From contig JBFLVN010000072.1 in the NCBI GenBank assembly GCA_040758475.1, positions 1 through 14,465 of the forward strand: DNA of 14,465 nt. Reading direction: 5' to 3'. The position numbers and the translations under genes were made by a program. Numbering within the stretch: position 1 is the first letter of the stretch; each line of letters begins with the position of its first letter. Source of the stretch: JBFLVN01 sp040758475 (GTDB taxonomy: Bacteria > JAGRBM01). Under the pieces are notes generated by a model. It did not search any database, had not been told where the DNA came from, and was given only the letters and a program-made list of their open reading frames with translations. Shown here one piece after another: positions 13,938-14,465 of the stretch.

Positions 13938-14465
13938 TCACTCCGCCCTCTCTACCTCTATCCCCTCCCTGCTCATCTCAATCCTCGCCCAGCCTCCAGC
14001 GACGATTTCGCCCCCGAAGGAGAACTCTCGCGCCGATCTCCGCTTCGGAAGAAGGAGGACCTCCGGCCGGGCCCGGGCAAGAAGCCAGCGGCTTGAAGCA
14101 CTCGAAAGGGTCCGGGGCGAGAGTTGAACGGCAAGGGGCTTCTCCCGCCATCTTTCCGCCCACCCGGCGGGCCACTTGCCGGGGGCGCCATCGAGAAGGA
14201 AGCGGCTCTCCCCTTCCGAAACGAGCAGGGCCCAGCCGGAAGTTCCCTGAGTGCGCCAGCGGTCCTTGGGAATCAATTCGACCCTCGGATTTTTTCCTTC
14301 ACCGGGCCAACGGCGCGGGAGAATTTCCCACGACAAGTCCCACACTTCGCCGGGAGAGAAAAACTCGATGTAGGAGGGAAGGGAATCCGCCCGGTCTCCG
14401 TTTCCTCCGTAGACGAGCAGGTCCACCCGGCTTCCCCCTTGGGCAAGAACGGCGGGAAGGACGGC
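13938..14465 (-). CDS. comEC: C-terminal part of a ComEC/Rec2-like protein with a degenerate MBL-like domain (5' end cut by window edge)
   Basis: The visible 175 residues end at TGA 13938-13940; the frame is still open at the right edge. The start of the visible part, AVLPAVLAQGGSRVDLLVYG, fits the stretch before the metal-binding motif of the ComEC metallo-beta-lactamase domain, and LPSYIEFFSPGEVWDLS fits what follows it. SGWALLVSEGESRFLLDG matches the strand pair that normally ends in a GD motif, and ARARPEVLLLPKR matches the late strand. The metal site THPHADH reads YGGNGDR, so all three histidines are gone. ComEC forms the inner-membrane channel for transforming DNA, and its MBL domain is proposed to degrade one strand. 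The channel part would lie outside the window, so the name rests on this domain alone. Another MBL-fold protein is possible. Confidence 0.62.
   Translation of the reverse strand, partial: AVLPAVLAQGGSRVDLLVYGGNGDRADSLPSYIEFFSPGEVWDLSWEILPRRWPGEGKNPRVELIPKDRWRTQGTSGWALLVSEGESRFLLDGAPGKWPAGWAERWREKPLAVQLSPRTLSSASSRWLLARARPEVLLLPKRRSAREFSFGGEIVAGGWARIEMSREGIEVERAE

Overview
This 14.5-kb window is a GC-rich chromosomal segment of a Gram-negative bacterium. It encodes an outer-membrane porin, two probable lipoproteins and a sigma-54-type response regulator. Every gene I can support is on the minus strand, so the window reads right to left. The gene mix (NtrC-type regulator, a luciferase-like monooxygenase with a diiron protein, a c-type cytochrome lipoprotein, a pair of ArsA/Get3-like ATPases) suggests a deltaproteobacterial-grade lineage. 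The sequence alone does not fix the taxon.

In transcription order, the right edge holds the 3' end of a ComEC-like gene, whose metallo-beta-lactamase-like domain has lost its metal ligands. A 232-bp intergenic stretch rich in inverted repeats follows. Next is a long co-oriented cluster: two ArsA/Get3-like ATPases (GTGA overlap), an OprP/OprO-type anion porin, a WtpA/ModA-type oxyanion-binding protein with no permease or ATPase genes beside it, a PhoX-type phosphatase, and a di-heme cytochrome lipoprotein. The gaps are -4, 34, 19, 157 and 85 bp. An 11-bp-period direct repeat lies in the 157-bp gap before phoX. I read this as a candidate periplasmic oxyanion/phosphate-handling module linked to cytosolic Get3-like ATPases. 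The joint function is inferred.

A 567-bp intergenic region follows (4343-4909). It has an AT-rich part next to the diiron gene, a patch of 9-bp-period degenerate repeats, and at least one good intrinsic terminator pointing along the plus strand, where no gene is visible.

The left third holds a ferritin-like diiron protein, a strong intrinsic terminator, an LLM-class flavin monooxygenase, a TetR-family regulator, tRNA-Ala(CGC) with encoded CCA and the G3:U70 identity pair, and an NtrC-family response regulator that runs off the left edge. The diiron, LLM and TetR genes look like a small oxygenase module with a local regulator.

No CRISPR array, insertion sequence, rRNA or phage gene was seen.
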